This document shows, one piece after another, positions 16,686 to 25,304 of a DNA stretch of 41,703 nucleotides; positions within the stretch are counted from its first letter, which is position 1; the number at the start of each line of letters is the position of its first letter. The notes under the pieces are model-generated. The model saw only the letters and a list, made by a program, of their open reading frames with translations, had not been told where the DNA came from and ran no database searches. Origin of the DNA: Nocardia abscessus (lineage in GTDB: Bacteria > Actinomycetota > Actinomycetes > Mycobacteriales > Mycobacteriaceae); the NCBI RefSeq assembly GCF_015477775.1, contig NZ_JADLQO010000031.1, forward strand, positions 1 to 41,703, given 5' to 3'. The position numbers and the translations under genes were made by a program.

Positions 16686-16713
16686 GTCGCGCAGTCGGCA
16701 AGGCGAGACGTGG

Positions 16714-16744
16714 CCCGCGCGATTCACCGTGGTGAACGCGCGGG
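16714..16744. terminator. bidirectional hairpin between convergent genes
   Basis: CCCGCGCG pairs with CGCGCGGG, and after a one-base A bulge TTCAC pairs with GTGAA around a CGTG loop, giving 13 bp in all. It lies in the 67 bp between the terpene synthase stop and the convergent ABC permease stop, so it can end both transcripts. Confidence 0.65.
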
Positions 16745-16752
16745 ACACTCCC

Positions 16753-17571
16753 TCAGTTCTTCGCCGACTGCCGGGGCCTCGTCGGTCCAGGGACGCGGAT
16801 CCACATCATGGGTCGAAGAGACGAGCGGGTGCGCAGATGGAAAGCGACCAGTCCGACGAGCGCGCTCGCGGTGAACCAGGCTAGTTGCACGGCAAAGCCT
16901 CCGAGCGGCGTGGTGTCGGAGAAACCGGCCGCGGTCGAAGCCTGCATCGCCCCGTAGGAGGGCAGCCAGCGCACGAGTTCGCTGTCCGCCCCGGCGCTGG
17001 CGATGGGGTTCTGTACGGCCATGTCGAAGCAGCTGATCATCGCGATGGCGAACATCCCCTCCACCTCGCGGCGCAGCAGCGCGCCGAGGGCGACACCCAG
17101 GGCCCCGTAGGTCAGCGCCGCGCAGAAGAGCGCCGCAGCGAGCAGGACAGGCTGCCGCGGCGACCAGTAGCAGCAGATAACCGCGGTGGCGTACACGCAG
17201 ACCACCATGGAGGCCACCACCAGGCAGGCGATCTTCGCCAGAGCCAGCGCAACTCGGGGAAAACCGGCCATCGACAGACGCCGGTCGAATGCTCCGCTGC
17301 TGAAAGTCGCCGCGAACATCATGAACCCGATGATCAGTGAGGCCGCCATCAGGGCGGCGCTGATCTGGGCCAGTTCATTGCCATTGGCGCGCAGAACCAG
17401 ACCGGTGTCCCGGAGCCGGAACGGTACCTCGACGTCGGTGACGGCCACGCGCACCAGAGTGATCAATATGGGGACGAAGACAGCCACCAACAGCATGGCG
17501 AACCGGTTACGAGCATGCTCGATGAGGCCGTAACGGGTGGCGATCACGAACAGCCGCGCACCGCCGCTCAT
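16753..17571 (-). CDS. ABC-2-type exporter permease subunit
   Basis: A 272-residue integral membrane protein with about six helices. Visible segments are FAMLLVAVFVPILITLV, SAALMAASLIIGFMMFAATF, ALAKIACLVVASMVVCVYATAVICCY, VLLAAALFCAALTYGALGVALGALL, MFAIAMISCFDMAV and LAWFTASALVGLVAFHL. The fold and length fit ABC-2 permeases of drug, lipid or polyketide exporters. The ATG at 17571 overlaps the ATPase stop in an ATGA, which fixes translational coupling; a longer frame to 17619 lies inside the ATPase gene. It runs towards the terpene gene, with a shared terminator. The substrate is unknown. Confidence 0.87.
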   Translation of the reverse strand: MSGGARLFVIATRYGLIEHARNRFAMLLVAVFVPILITLVRVAVTDVEVPFRLRDTGLVLRANGNELAQISAALMAASLIIGFMMFAATFSSGAFDRRLSMAGFPRVALALAKIACLVVASMVVCVYATAVICCYWSPRQPVLLAAALFCAALTYGALGVALGALLRREVEGMFAIAMISCFDMAVQNPIASAGADSELVRWLPSYGAMQASTAAGFSDTTPLGGFAVQLAWFTASALVGLVAFHLRTRSSLRPMMWIRVPGPTRPRQSAKN

Positions 17572-18173
17572 CGGGCCTTCTCCTGTCCGACTTGTAGGAC
17601 GCCGTCGTGCAACCGCCACACCTGATCCAGCTTGTCGGTGTCGTGGGCCAGATGCGAGACGACCAGAACCGACCGACCGGTGTCACGGAACTCCGCGACC
17701 AGATCCCAGAAACGCAGATACGTCTCCCAGTCGAAACCCTGGTACGGCTCGTCCAGCAGCAGAACCTGCGGATCGTGCATCACCGCCAGCGTCAGGTTGA
17801 GCTTCTGCCGCGTGCCGCCGCTCAGCGTCGAGACCCGCTCACCGGCATACTCGGAAAAACGTAAGATTTCCATGGTCTCCTCGGCCTGCCGCAAGTCCGG
17901 GATCGCATAGGCCGCGGCGAAGAACTCCAGGTGCTGACGAACCGTGAACGCGTCGTTGAGGACCACCTGTTGCGGACAGTAGCCGAATCTCCCACGGTGG
18001 CGGACCACCCCCCGGTCCGGTCGCAGCCCTCCGGAAAGAACCTTCAACAACGTGGACTTGCCAACCCCGTTCTCACCGACGATTCCCACCAGCGCCCCCG
18101 CAGGCAACACGAAGTCGATGCCACGAAGCACCGACCGCCTGCCATACGAGTGGTGAACGTCCTCCACATCCAT
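17568..18173 (-). CDS. ABC transporter ATP-binding subunit
   Basis: A 201-residue nucleotide-binding domain, a little shorter than the usual 230. It has Walker A GENGVGKST (33-41), a Q-loop in FGYCPQQVVLND, signature LSGGTRQK, Walker B VLLLDEP and the switch His in VVSHLAHD. All catalytic residues are intact. It forms the exporter with the permease encoded by the next, overlapping gene. The start is ATG after a GGGGCGAGC stretch. Neighbouring divergent DUF6492 gene and convergent terpene synthase give context but no proof of substrate; small hydrophobic compounds or lipids are usual for this type. Confidence 0.9.
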   Translation of the reverse strand: MDVEDVHHSYGRRSVLRGIDFVLPAGALVGIVGENGVGKSTLLKVLSGGLRPDRGVVRHRGRFGYCPQQVVLNDAFTVRQHLEFFAAAYAIPDLRQAEETMEILRFSEYAGERVSTLSGGTRQKLNLTLAVMHDPQVLLLDEPYQGFDWETYLRFWDLVAEFRDTGRSVLVVSHLAHDTDKLDQVWRLHDGVLQVGQEKAR

Positions 18174-18522
18174 GCTCGCCCCTGCCTGCCTGCCGCCGAC
18201 GTGATGGCCCGGCAGCCGTTCGCATGCTACCGATCAACGACGAAAACCCGTGCCGGGAAGGCCGATTCGACCACGCACTGACTCCGGCAGAGCCACCGAG
18301 GGCGCCTTCGCGCGCCACAGCGGCAGCGCACCACCGCCGGTCTGGTCGTCCAACCGCCTGTCGCGCAGCGGGAACGGGCCGCGGCGTCTTCATCGAAGCG
18401 TGCCCAGGTACAGGAACGGCACTCACTGACTGCCAGTGATGAAATGCTAAGGGTCCGACGCTTTCCGAGCCACGAACCCTGGCTATGGTTACCGGCGCCG
18501 ACCAGCCTACGGGAGGGTGAAC
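18174..18522. other. divergent control region, ABC exporter/DUF6492
   Basis: This is 349 bases between divergent genes, with no credible reading frame. It should hold both promoters. A CGGGAGG ribosome site directly precedes the plus-strand GTG. I see no clear operator palindrome. Confidence 0.4.
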
Positions 18523-19545
18523 GTGGCCACCGACACTGCGCGCCTGCCGGCAATCGACGTCATGATCCCGGTAGCAGCTAAGGACCTACCCAGCCTCGAC
18601 GCCTGTATCACCGGGCTGAGGGCACACTGCCGTAATCCGATCCGCTCGGTGAATATCGTCGGGTCCGCGCGACTGCTCGAACAGGTGCGCACCGAGCACG
18701 TGGTGCAGTGGATCGATGAGGAAGCGGTCTCGCCGACACCGGCCGCCATCGAGGCGACCCTGCGCACAGTGGGCGGCCATCACCACAATTCGTCCTGGTA
18801 TTTCCAGCAGCTGGTCAAACTGAACTGCTTCCACATCCTGCCGAGTACGGTCCGCCACCTCCTGGTGCTCGATGCGGACTACGCGCTGGTCGATGACGTC
18901 GTGTTCGTCGAAAACGACGGTAGATCCTGTCTGGCACCCGGATACCCGCTGCAATGGCGCCTCGACACCCGCAAGCACGCGATCCCCGACCGCCACTCCG
19001 CGATCATCGCCGCGACCCGGCTACTTGCCGAGTGGCGGCCGGTCGACCCCTACAGCGGGATGCAGCATCACATGGTGTTCGACCGGCAAATCCTCGCGGA
19101 TCTGAGGCGCCGAGTCGAGGAGCAGCACGAGCGACCGTTCTGGGAGGCGTTCCTGGCGACGATAGAACACGGGAAATGGACCGGCGCTTCGGAGTATGTG
19201 CTCTACCGCCACTTCGCAGCGAACTTCTTTGCTGAACAGATCCGGTCACGGCACCTCGATGCCATCGACATCATCCAGCCCGCCGAAAACGCTTTGTGGA
19301 CACTGACCGACGCTGTCGCCGGCATCCGCCGACCGGGAGTAAAGGCGATCGGATGCCACAGTTTCCTCAATTACCGCGACCGAATCGCCACCATGGACTA
19401 CATCCCCGACCAGCTACGTAGCAAGCTGCAAGCAATCCCTGGAGCGCTCATGCTCGACCTCAACCAAGGCGCCCTCCACATCACCCCCGCGACTCCATCC
19501 CTGGGCCGCGCCGAGCGTCTGGGGCGAACCCCAGGTCGTGGGTGA
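18523..19545 (+). CDS. DUF6492 family (glycosyltransferase-like) protein
   Basis: A 340-residue protein whose opening, PAIDVMIPVAAKDLPSLDACITGLRAHCRNPI, has the beta-alpha-beta start of GT-A glycosyltransferases. LLVLDADYALVDDVVFVENDG gives a DxD-like metal/nucleotide site (DAD). Further on are the PYSGMQHHMVFDRQ, GKWTGASEYVLYRHFA and KAIGCHSFLNYRD motifs of the DUF6492 family. No membrane helix is visible. The acceptor is unknown; such genes often sit in polysaccharide or exopolysaccharide regions. The GTG at 18523 has GGGAGG six bases upstream; the GTG at 18517 touches that site and is rejected. A strong hairpin follows the gene. Confidence 0.8.
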   Translation: MATDTARLPAIDVMIPVAAKDLPSLDACITGLRAHCRNPIRSVNIVGSARLLEQVRTEHVVQWIDEEAVSPTPAAIEATLRTVGGHHHNSSWYFQQLVKLNCFHILPSTVRHLLVLDADYALVDDVVFVENDGRSCLAPGYPLQWRLDTRKHAIPDRHSAIIAATRLLAEWRPVDPYSGMQHHMVFDRQILADLRRRVEEQHERPFWEAFLATIEHGKWTGASEYVLYRHFAANFFAEQIRSRHLDAIDIIQPAENALWTLTDAVAGIRRPGVKAIGCHSFLNYRDRIATMDYIPDQLRSKLQAIPGALMLDLNQGALHITPATPSLGRAERLGRTPGRG

Positions 19546-19567
19546 AGTGTGCCCCTCCCAGCACAGC

Positions 19568-19595
19568 GCAGCCCCGGGTTCGCGCCCGGGGCTGC
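19568..19595. terminator. strong hairpin terminator between convergent genes
   Basis: A perfect 11-bp stem (GCAGCCCCGGG paired with CCCGGGGCTGC) with a TTCGCG loop, 22 bases after the DUF6492 stop and 27 bases beyond the convergent gene ending at 19623. It has no T-run, as is usual in this genus. Confidence 0.8.
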
Positions 19596-19622
19596 CTGCG
19601 TATCTTGGAGAATCCTGCCAAG

Positions 19623-19943
19623 TCAGACCTTGTAGCCCAATTGCCGCAGAGCCGCCAGAAGGCCGCCATCCCGCTCGTTGGCATGGCCCCAGCAGAGGCC
19701 GAAGAGTCGGCCCAAAGTCCCCTTCCGGACCAGATCCATCAGAGCCGCCTGGACCTCCGGGTGGCCCTTCACGGCGGGATTGTTGGGAAACGGGCCGTCG
19801 TACCCTTCCGACCCCTCGGGCCCCTCGGACCCCTCCGCCGCCTGCGGCGAGAACGCGAAGGTCAAGATGTTCGTGGCGATCGCTTCCGCCTCGCGCCGTG
19901 CTGCCTGCTCAACTTCGGTGATCGCGCTGCTCTGCTCAGTCAT
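19623..19943 (-). CDS. hypothetical protein with Gly-Ser-Glu repeats
   Basis: A 106-residue soluble protein starting MTEQSSAITEVEQAARREAEAIATNILTFAFSP. It then has a short repeat-like Gly/Ser/Glu/Pro stretch (EGSEGPEGSEGYDGP) and a helical C-terminus (HPEVQAALMDLVRKGTLGRLFGLCWGHANERDGGLLAALRQLGYKV). Codon use is typical of the window, so it is probably real. The ATG at 19943 is chosen because the open frame before it has no protein character. No family is recognised. Confidence 0.6.
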   Translation of the reverse strand: MTEQSSAITEVEQAARREAEAIATNILTFAFSPQAAEGSEGPEGSEGYDGPFPNNPAVKGHPEVQAALMDLVRKGTLGRLFGLCWGHANERDGGLLAALRQLGYKV

Positions 19944-20080
19944 TCGCGTCTCCCATGCGTTGTGCCAGTGGTTCCTTTCAGAGATCCAGTCTGCCCCACC
20001 ACTCCTCTCGGCATGGCGAAATCGAGCTTGCTGCAACGGATTTGGCACGCAGTGCCAGTTGTGAACGGGCGTACCGGCGG

Positions 20081-20293
20081 TCAGTCGATCACGAGCTGGT
20101 GAGCTCGATGCCGGCACCTGTGGTGTCGTAGGACCGATCCTTTTTCGGCCCCACTGGCGGAGCAGCCGGGCAGTCCTTGGTGTCGGCCCGTCGGTGACGA
20201 CTCGATCCGACGACGGGGGCACTCCATGGAGCCCGGCAAGGCCACGGTCTCGTCACCGTCGGCGCTGATCTCGATGATGCGAAACCCGCTCAC
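20081..20293 (-). CDS. short hypothetical ORF, possibly decayed
   Basis: A 70-residue frame beginning at GTG. Its first 26 codons (SGFRIIEISADGDETVALPGSMECP) have strong GC-rich third positions, while the rest is mixed. This pattern suggests a real N-terminus followed by a frameshifted tail. No ribosome site is clear. It starts 13 bases after the stop of the next upstream minus-strand ORF. Confidence 0.3.
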   Translation of the reverse strand: MSGFRIIEISADGDETVALPGSMECPRRRIESSPTGRHQGLPGCSASGAEKGSVLRHHRCRHRAHQLVID

Positions 20294-20306
20294 CCCGCCG
20301 GACGGG

Positions 20307-20582
20307 CTACTTCTCTGAACTTGCGTGTGATGGTGTGGCGGACTCGAGGTTGCGCTCGGCGGTATCGCAGAATTTGTCCAGAACGAGTGAATCCACCGCC
20401 GGTAGGTGGTTTGCCGGACTGGTGTGGTCGGGATTCGACCTGCTGGACGCGTCTCGAACGGTTTGTTCGGGCAGGTGTCCGACTACGTCGTCCAGCTCGG
20501 GCGGGATCCTGTGGATCTCTGGCGCGAGTCTTTCTCCACATTCAGGGGTTTCTTCCAGCAGGTCGACGACGTCTCGGCCCAC
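20307..20582 (-). CDS. short hypothetical ORF
   Basis: A 91-residue hydrophilic frame, GRDVVDLLEETPECGERLAPEIHRIPPELDDVV at the start, with a GC-rich third-position pattern over most of its length. It starts at GTG without a clear ribosome site; a stop lies 12 codons upstream. No family is recognised. It could form a two-gene unit with the ORF at 20081. The divergent L,D-transpeptidase begins 183 bp away. Confidence 0.35.
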   Translation of the reverse strand: MGRDVVDLLEETPECGERLAPEIHRIPPELDDVVGHLPEQTVRDASSRSNPDHTSPANHLPAVDSLVLDKFCDTAERNLESATPSHASSEK

Positions 20583-20764
20583 GGCAGGGGGTGGCTTCGC
20601 AGACCACCGCCGACCGCCTCAGGCGAACCCGGACCGATCGAGGATCGGTATCGGTTGTGCGGCGGATCGGTGGAGATGCTGGTCGTCAGTGTCTCGGCGG
20701 GGCGTAGCTGCCGCATGCTGACGGACGGAGGTCGGCCCAGCACCCGGGAGAAGGGAGATAGACG

Positions 20765-21961
20765 GTGGCATTGGGACGTCGTCGGCTGCTCGTCGGCTTC
20801 GCCGGTGCGGGTGGTCTCGCCCTGGCCGGATGGGGGTGGGCGCGAGAACCCGCGCCGCCACCCGCAGCCGCCACCATCCGATTCGATCCTTCACCCGGCG
20901 CCCACGATGTCGAAGCGCGCAGCCTCGGCACGATCACCGTCACCGACGGGACGCTGCGGTCGGTCGAATGGATCGATGAAACGGGCAGATCGCTGCCGGG
21001 CGCATCGGCGCCCGATCAGCGAAGCTGGACCAGCGCCGAACCACTCGGTTACGGGCACACCTACACCGCGAAAGCTGTGGCTCACGGCGAAACCGGCGAT
21101 GTCACCGCGACGACAACCTGCACCACGCTGCGACCGCAACAGCTCATCGACGTCTCCCTGCGCTCCGCCAATCTCGTCGAGCTGGCCGAAAACGACACCT
21201 ACGGAGTCGGTTTCGTGCTCGTCGCCCATTTCGACGAGCCCGTGGATCGAGCAGCCGTGGAACGCCACCTGAAGGTCACCACCCAGCCTGCCGTCGCCGG
21301 TGCCTGGTACTGGCTCGATGATCACAACGCACACTGGCGACCGGAGCACTATCACGCACCGGGAACCAAGATCACGATCGCGGCCGAACTCTTCGGCCGC
21401 GCGCTCGGCGGAGGCCGCTACGGCATGCGTGACCAACGGGTTTCGGTGATCATCGGTCCCGCGCACGTCGCGATCGCCGACGACGATTCCAAACAGATCG
21501 ACGTCTTCGACAACGGAAATCTAGTGCGCACCATGCCTACATCAATGGGCATGGGCGGCACGGCGGTCGTCGGCGGCAGAGTCATGTCGTTCTGGACTCG
21601 GCCGGGAATCTACACCGTGCTGGACCGGCAAGACCCGGTGATCATGGACTCCGCCAGCTACGGCCTGCCCACCAACTCGGCGCTCGGCTACCGCACGAGC
21701 ATCAACCATGCGGTCCGCATCAGCCACGACGGAATTTTCGTGCACGCATTGGCCGCAAGCATGTGGGCCCAAGGCAACACCAACGTCTCACACGGCTGCC
21801 TGAACCTCTCCCCCGCCGACGCCGCATGGTTCTACGACTTCGTCATCCCCGGTGACGTGGTCGAAGTCCGCAACACCGGCGGCGACACCCTCGATATCTG
21901 GCAGAACGGCGATTGGAGCATCCCGTGGACCGACTGGCTTCGCGGTGGCGCCCCCACATGA
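20765..21961 (+). CDS. L,D-transpeptidase (YkuD domain)
   Basis: A 398-residue cell-wall enzyme that forms 3-3 cross-links in peptidoglycan. The N-terminus has Arg-Arg-Arg and a hydrophobic core (GRRRLLVGFAGAGGLALAGWGWA), so it is exported, perhaps by the Tat route and possibly staying anchored. Two Ig-like domains follow (about residues 36-230), as in mycobacterial LdtA/LdtB. The YkuD domain has a His in IFVHALAAS and the catalytic SHGCLNL motif with Cys345 and His343. After it comes a short C-terminal Trp-rich tail (IWQNGDWSIPWTDWL). GTG is the start, with GAAGGGAGA upstream. This enzyme class is insensitive to most penicillins but inhibited by carbapenems, which is family knowledge. Confidence 0.93.
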   Translation: MALGRRRLLVGFAGAGGLALAGWGWAREPAPPPAAATIRFDPSPGAHDVEARSLGTITVTDGTLRSVEWIDETGRSLPGASAPDQRSWTSAEPLGYGHTYTAKAVAHGETGDVTATTTCTTLRPQQLIDVSLRSANLVELAENDTYGVGFVLVAHFDEPVDRAAVERHLKVTTQPAVAGAWYWLDDHNAHWRPEHYHAPGTKITIAAELFGRALGGGRYGMRDQRVSVIIGPAHVAIADDDSKQIDVFDNGNLVRTMPTSMGMGGTAVVGGRVMSFWTRPGIYTVLDRQDPVIMDSASYGLPTNSALGYRTSINHAVRISHDGIFVHALAASMWAQGNTNVSHGCLNLSPADAAWFYDFVIPGDVVEVRNTGGDTLDIWQNGDWSIPWTDWLRGGAPT

Positions 21962-22053
21962 CACGAACGGGGAGGAGAGGCTGATCTGATTCCAGAACCT
22001 GCCACTGCAATGACGATGGTGATGCGCATCCACTGGGCGTACCCGTCGCAATA

Positions 22054-23490
22054 CTAGGCGAGCCCTGCGGTGGACAGGGCGGTCGCGAGGCCGGTGTTGT
22101 GGCAGCCGACCCAGGCCAAGTATCCGTCCGGTCGGACGAGCGCGGCTGTCGCTCCTGCCCACTCCGGCCGGTCCTGGATCGGTACTGCGCGCGCGAGCGG
22201 CAGATTCGCGACCGGCTGCAGGGCGCCGGTCAGATCGAGCAGTACGTGACGTGCGTCGGTGAGGGTGGTGAACAGCGTGCGACCGTCGGTGAGCGGCAGG
22301 TCGGGAGCATGGTGGCCGGTGAGGTGGTGCGTGCCGGGTGCGGACGGGTAGGCCACCGACAGTCCGGATAGTTGTTCGCCGAGCGCGCGCGCGAATTCCG
22401 GTCGGTCGGCGATCATCGCGGACATCAGGGCGCGCAACTGCCTGCCGTCCGGTGAGAAGGCGGTCATCAGTGCTGCCTGGGCTTGTGTGCTGAGCAGCGC
22501 TCGGGAACCGACGGGATGTCGCTCGCTGTGGTAGCTATCGAGCAAGCCTTCGGGCGCTCGCCCTGACGCGGTGGCGGCAAGCTTCCAGCCGAGGTTCATC
22601 GCGTCCGCGAGGCCGAGGTTCATTCCGACTCCACCGGCCGGCATGTGCTGGTGTGCCGCGTCACCGGCGAGCAACACCCTGCCGGTTCGGTAGCGTTCGG
22701 CTTGCCGGGCGGCATTGCCGAAGCGCGACAACCACTTCGGCGAGTGCATTGCCCAGTCCGTCCCGGCGAGTGCGATGGTCTTCGCGCGCAACTCGTCGAG
22801 TGTGAGGGCGCCGGGCCAGTCGGTCCGCAGATCCTGGGGAGTGATACCGATCAGCCGGTAAGAGCCGCTGGGTAGCCGCACGGTCATCAGCAGGCCCGAC
22901 TCGGTCCATCCGGTGCGGACAGGCTCGGGCGGTGGGTCGGCGAGTTCGACGTCGCCGAGCCAACCCAGCATGGTCGACTCGTCGCCTGGATAGGCGATGC
23001 CCGCGGCCTGCCGGACGGTGCTGCGGACCCCGTCACATCCCACGACCCATTCGGCCTCGATGTCGGCCTTCTGATCGACATGCACGGTGATCGACTCGTC
23101 CCGCACGGTCAATCCGGATACGCGCTGCCCGCGCCTGATTTCGGCTCCGGCCGCACGCGCGTGCGCTTCCAAGAGTTGTTCGGTCCGTATCTGCGGCAGT
23201 GACAGCGTGAATTGGTACGAAGTGTCCAGTAGCCGGAAGTCCAGCCGAGTGTCCAACGCGGCGAAGTGTCCGCTCGGGATCCGGCTCCCTTCAGCGAGGA
23301 ATCGGTGCACGAGGGCTCGGGACGCCAGCATCTCGAGGGTGCGCGGATGGATGGCCAGCGCTTTGGAATTCGGGTCCGGCTCTGTACGCGCCTCCAACAC
23401 CAGCACTTCGACGCCGCCCAAGCGCAGTTCCGCGGCCAACCACAGCCCGACCGGGCCCGCGCCGACTACAACGACCTGGCGATGCCTCAC
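22054..23490 (-). CDS. FAD-dependent monooxygenase (PheA/TfdB type)
   Basis: A 478-residue class A flavoprotein hydroxylase. It has the N-terminal dinucleotide motif VVVVGAGPVG (10-15), the GCDG/DG motif in VVGCDGVRSTVRQAAG (151-154) and the GD motif VLLAGDAAHQHMPAGGVGMNLGLADAMNLGWKLA (276 onward). It is shaped like the phenol hydroxylase, polyketide tailoring oxygenase and rifampicin monooxygenase group. The C-terminal thioredoxin-like domain is present (VLLDLTGALQ, DGYLAWVG). Which aromatic it oxidises cannot be read from sequence; antibiotic inactivation or secondary-metabolite tailoring are both possible. The GTG at 23490 has AAGGAGG five bases upstream, which decides against the longer ORF. 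It lies 42 bp after the SDR stop in one operon under a TetR-type regulator. Confidence 0.9.
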   Translation of the reverse strand: MRHRQVVVVGAGPVGLWLAAELRLGGVEVLVLEARTEPDPNSKALAIHPRTLEMLASRALVHRFLAEGSRIPSGHFAALDTRLDFRLLDTSYQFTLSLPQIRTEQLLEAHARAAGAEIRRGQRVSGLTVRDESITVHVDQKADIEAEWVVGCDGVRSTVRQAAGIAYPGDESTMLGWLGDVELADPPPEPVRTGWTESGLLMTVRLPSGSYRLIGITPQDLRTDWPGALTLDELRAKTIALAGTDWAMHSPKWLSRFGNAARQAERYRTGRVLLAGDAAHQHMPAGGVGMNLGLADAMNLGWKLAATASGRAPEGLLDSYHSERHPVGSRALLSTQAQAALMTAFSPDGRQLRALMSAMIADRPEFARALGEQLSGLSVAYPSAPGTHHLTGHHAPDLPLTDGRTLFTTLTDARHVLLDLTGALQPVANLPLARAVPIQDRPEWAGATAALVRPDGYLAWVGCHNTGLATALSTAGLA

Positions 23491-23532
23491 GCCGGCCTCC
23501 TTCCTCACAAGTCAGCACAAGGTGGTAGAGGT

Positions 23533-24333
23533 TCAGGGCTCGTGGTGAAATCGGCTGCCGAGTTCGGTGCCGAGGCGTTCGGAATCGATGAGGTGGTGTA
23601 TCGGTGCGACGAGCGCCGGGGCGATGCATCCGATCGTCGCCAGTAGGCGTGTTTCGATTGGGGCGACGACGATTTCGTCGATGTCGTCGCGAATTGCTCG
23701 GATGACAGCGTGGGAAACCTGCTGTGGTGTGGTCGTGCGCATTCCCGGTGGGACTCGGCTGCCGCTGTCGGCGAACATTCCGGCGTCACGGACGAATCCG
23801 GGTTCGACGATGGACACGCCGATCCCGGCGTCGCGAAGATCGTGCCGCAGGGCCAGCGCGAAGCCGCGCAGGCCGAATTTGGTCGCGTTGTACAAGCTGA
23901 CCCGCGGTGCGGGCAGCAGGCCGGCGACCGACCCCATGAAGACGATGTGGCCTGCTCGCCGCGTAGTCATCTGCTCGGCCAGCGCGCGGGCGAGCAACAT
24001 CGGCGCCCGCAGATTGACATCGAGGACACGGTCGAGATCAGCGGCGGAGAAATCGAGAATATGACCGCCTGCCGGTAGACCGGCGTTGGCGATGAGAACA
24101 TCCACCGGTCCGGCCTGGCCCAGTAGTCGCGACACGTCCTCGGGATTCGAGAGATCGGCGGGAATCACGGCTGCGTCCAGTTCGGCGGCGAGCGCGCACA
24201 ACGCATCGGCGCGGCGGCCGGTCAGCACGAGATCGGCACCGCGGGAGGCGAGCTCACGCGCCACCGCGTGGCCGAGACCACCGGTGGCGCCGGTGAGCAG
24301 CACTCTGGCGGAGGCCAGTTCCACAGGGGACAT
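23533..24333 (-). CDS. short-chain dehydrogenase/reductase (SDR)
   Basis: A 266-residue classical SDR with the TGATGGLG cofactor loop (14-21), NAG (83-85), catalytic Ser135 and the YNATK pair Tyr148/Lys152. Length and order are those of the family. The C-terminal tail (RLLATIGCIAPALVAPIHHLI) is hydrophobic and may touch the membrane. It probably reduces a carbonyl or oxidises an alcohol with NADP(H). The ATG at 24333 has AAAGGA at good spacing. It is between the upstream TetR gene and the downstream FAD monooxygenase, on one strand, so a redox pair acting on the same substrate is a fair inference. Confidence 0.92.
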   Translation of the reverse strand: MSPVELASARVLLTGATGGLGHAVARELASRGADLVLTGRRADALCALAAELDAAVIPADLSNPEDVSRLLGQAGPVDVLIANAGLPAGGHILDFSAADLDRVLDVNLRAPMLLARALAEQMTTRRAGHIVFMGSVAGLLPAPRVSLYNATKFGLRGFALALRHDLRDAGIGVSIVEPGFVRDAGMFADSGSRVPPGMRTTTPQQVSHAVIRAIRDDIDEIVVAPIETRLLATIGCIAPALVAPIHHLIDSERLGTELGSRFHHEP

Positions 24334-24444
24334 GATCGGTTCCTTTCGCACCGTCGGCGACGTCGACGATCGGCTCGATCGAGGTGGAAGGGACTTCGGC
24401 GCCACCCGGTGAGGGCATCCCGTCCTCGGCGCCTTGTGGGTGGT

Positions 24445-25092
24445 TCAGCTCGCGGGACCGGCTCGATAGGCGCGGAGGAAGGCACGGACGCCGGAGGTCA
24501 CGCTGGCGTCTATGGCGCCGGGCTCGGCGTCGATAGCGCCCCAGAAGGTCCGATTGTTGGCCTCACCGGCGGCGAGGAGGACGAAGTGAGCGGCTGCACG
24601 TTCGGGGTCTTGGAGGTCGAGCAATCCCCGGACGGCGAGATCCGAAAACCTCTGCGCCAGAGCGGCGTGAACCGTGCGTGGGCCGGCGTCGAGCCATGCA
24701 TCGAGTATCGCGCCCGGGATATGGTCTGCCTCGGCACGGATCTGGCGGACGAGGGTGAAGTGGTCCTCGTCGCCGCCGACGACGAAGGTGCGGCCCAGGG
24801 CAATGAGAGCGACCTCGATATCCACGACATCGCTCAAATGGTGTTCGATCGCAGCACATCGACTGGCCCGCGCACGCTCCGCGCTGTCGATGATCACCGC
24901 GGTGAACAGCTGCTTCTTATCTGTGAAGTGCTTGTAGATCGTGCGGGTCGACACCGCTGATTCGCGTGCGATGGCATCAATGGAGGCGCGGGTATAACCG
25001 TCGCGACAGAACACCGCGTGGGCGCCCCGCAAGATGGAAACCCGTTTCTCCGGCCGCAACTGGCGAACCACGGCCACGTCCGGACTCGTCAT
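24445..25092 (-). CDS. TetR/AcrR-family transcriptional regulator
   Basis: A 215-residue TetR regulator. The helix-turn-helix is RVSILRGAHAVFCRDGYTRASIDAIARESAVSTRTIYKHFTDKKQLF (about residues 17-63), followed by a TetR_C domain with an AefR-like end (LLDLQDPERAAAHFVLLAAGEANNRTFWG). The start is uncertain: ATG at 25092 gives the usual short leader, while ATG at 25119 and 25140 are also in frame; no strong ribosome site decides. It lies 111 bp before the SDR/monooxygenase operon and in the same direction, so it probably regulates that operon and itself. Confidence 0.85.
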   Translation of the reverse strand: MTSPDVAVVRQLRPEKRVSILRGAHAVFCRDGYTRASIDAIARESAVSTRTIYKHFTDKKQLFTAVIIDSAERARASRCAAIEHHLSDVVDIEVALIALGRTFVVGGDEDHFTLVRQIRAEADHIPGAILDAWLDAGPRTVHAALAQRFSDLAVRGLLDLQDPERAAAHFVLLAAGEANNRTFWGAIDAEPGAIDASVTSGVRAFLRAYRAGPAS

Positions 25093-25304
25093 GATCGGTT
25101 CGCCGAACTGCACGAACATGCTGTCACGCCGATCGGCCATCGTTGTGCGAGCGGTTCTTCGGCGACGAACATCGGCATCCTCCTGCTGTCTGCGCCGCCG
25201 CATCAGCAGCAGAGCCGCCACAAAAGTACAACGATCACTTTACCCAACGGTCCGGTACACCGCCAGCCCTGCTGGATGGGAATTCTTGTTGGAGATGTCG
25301 ATGA

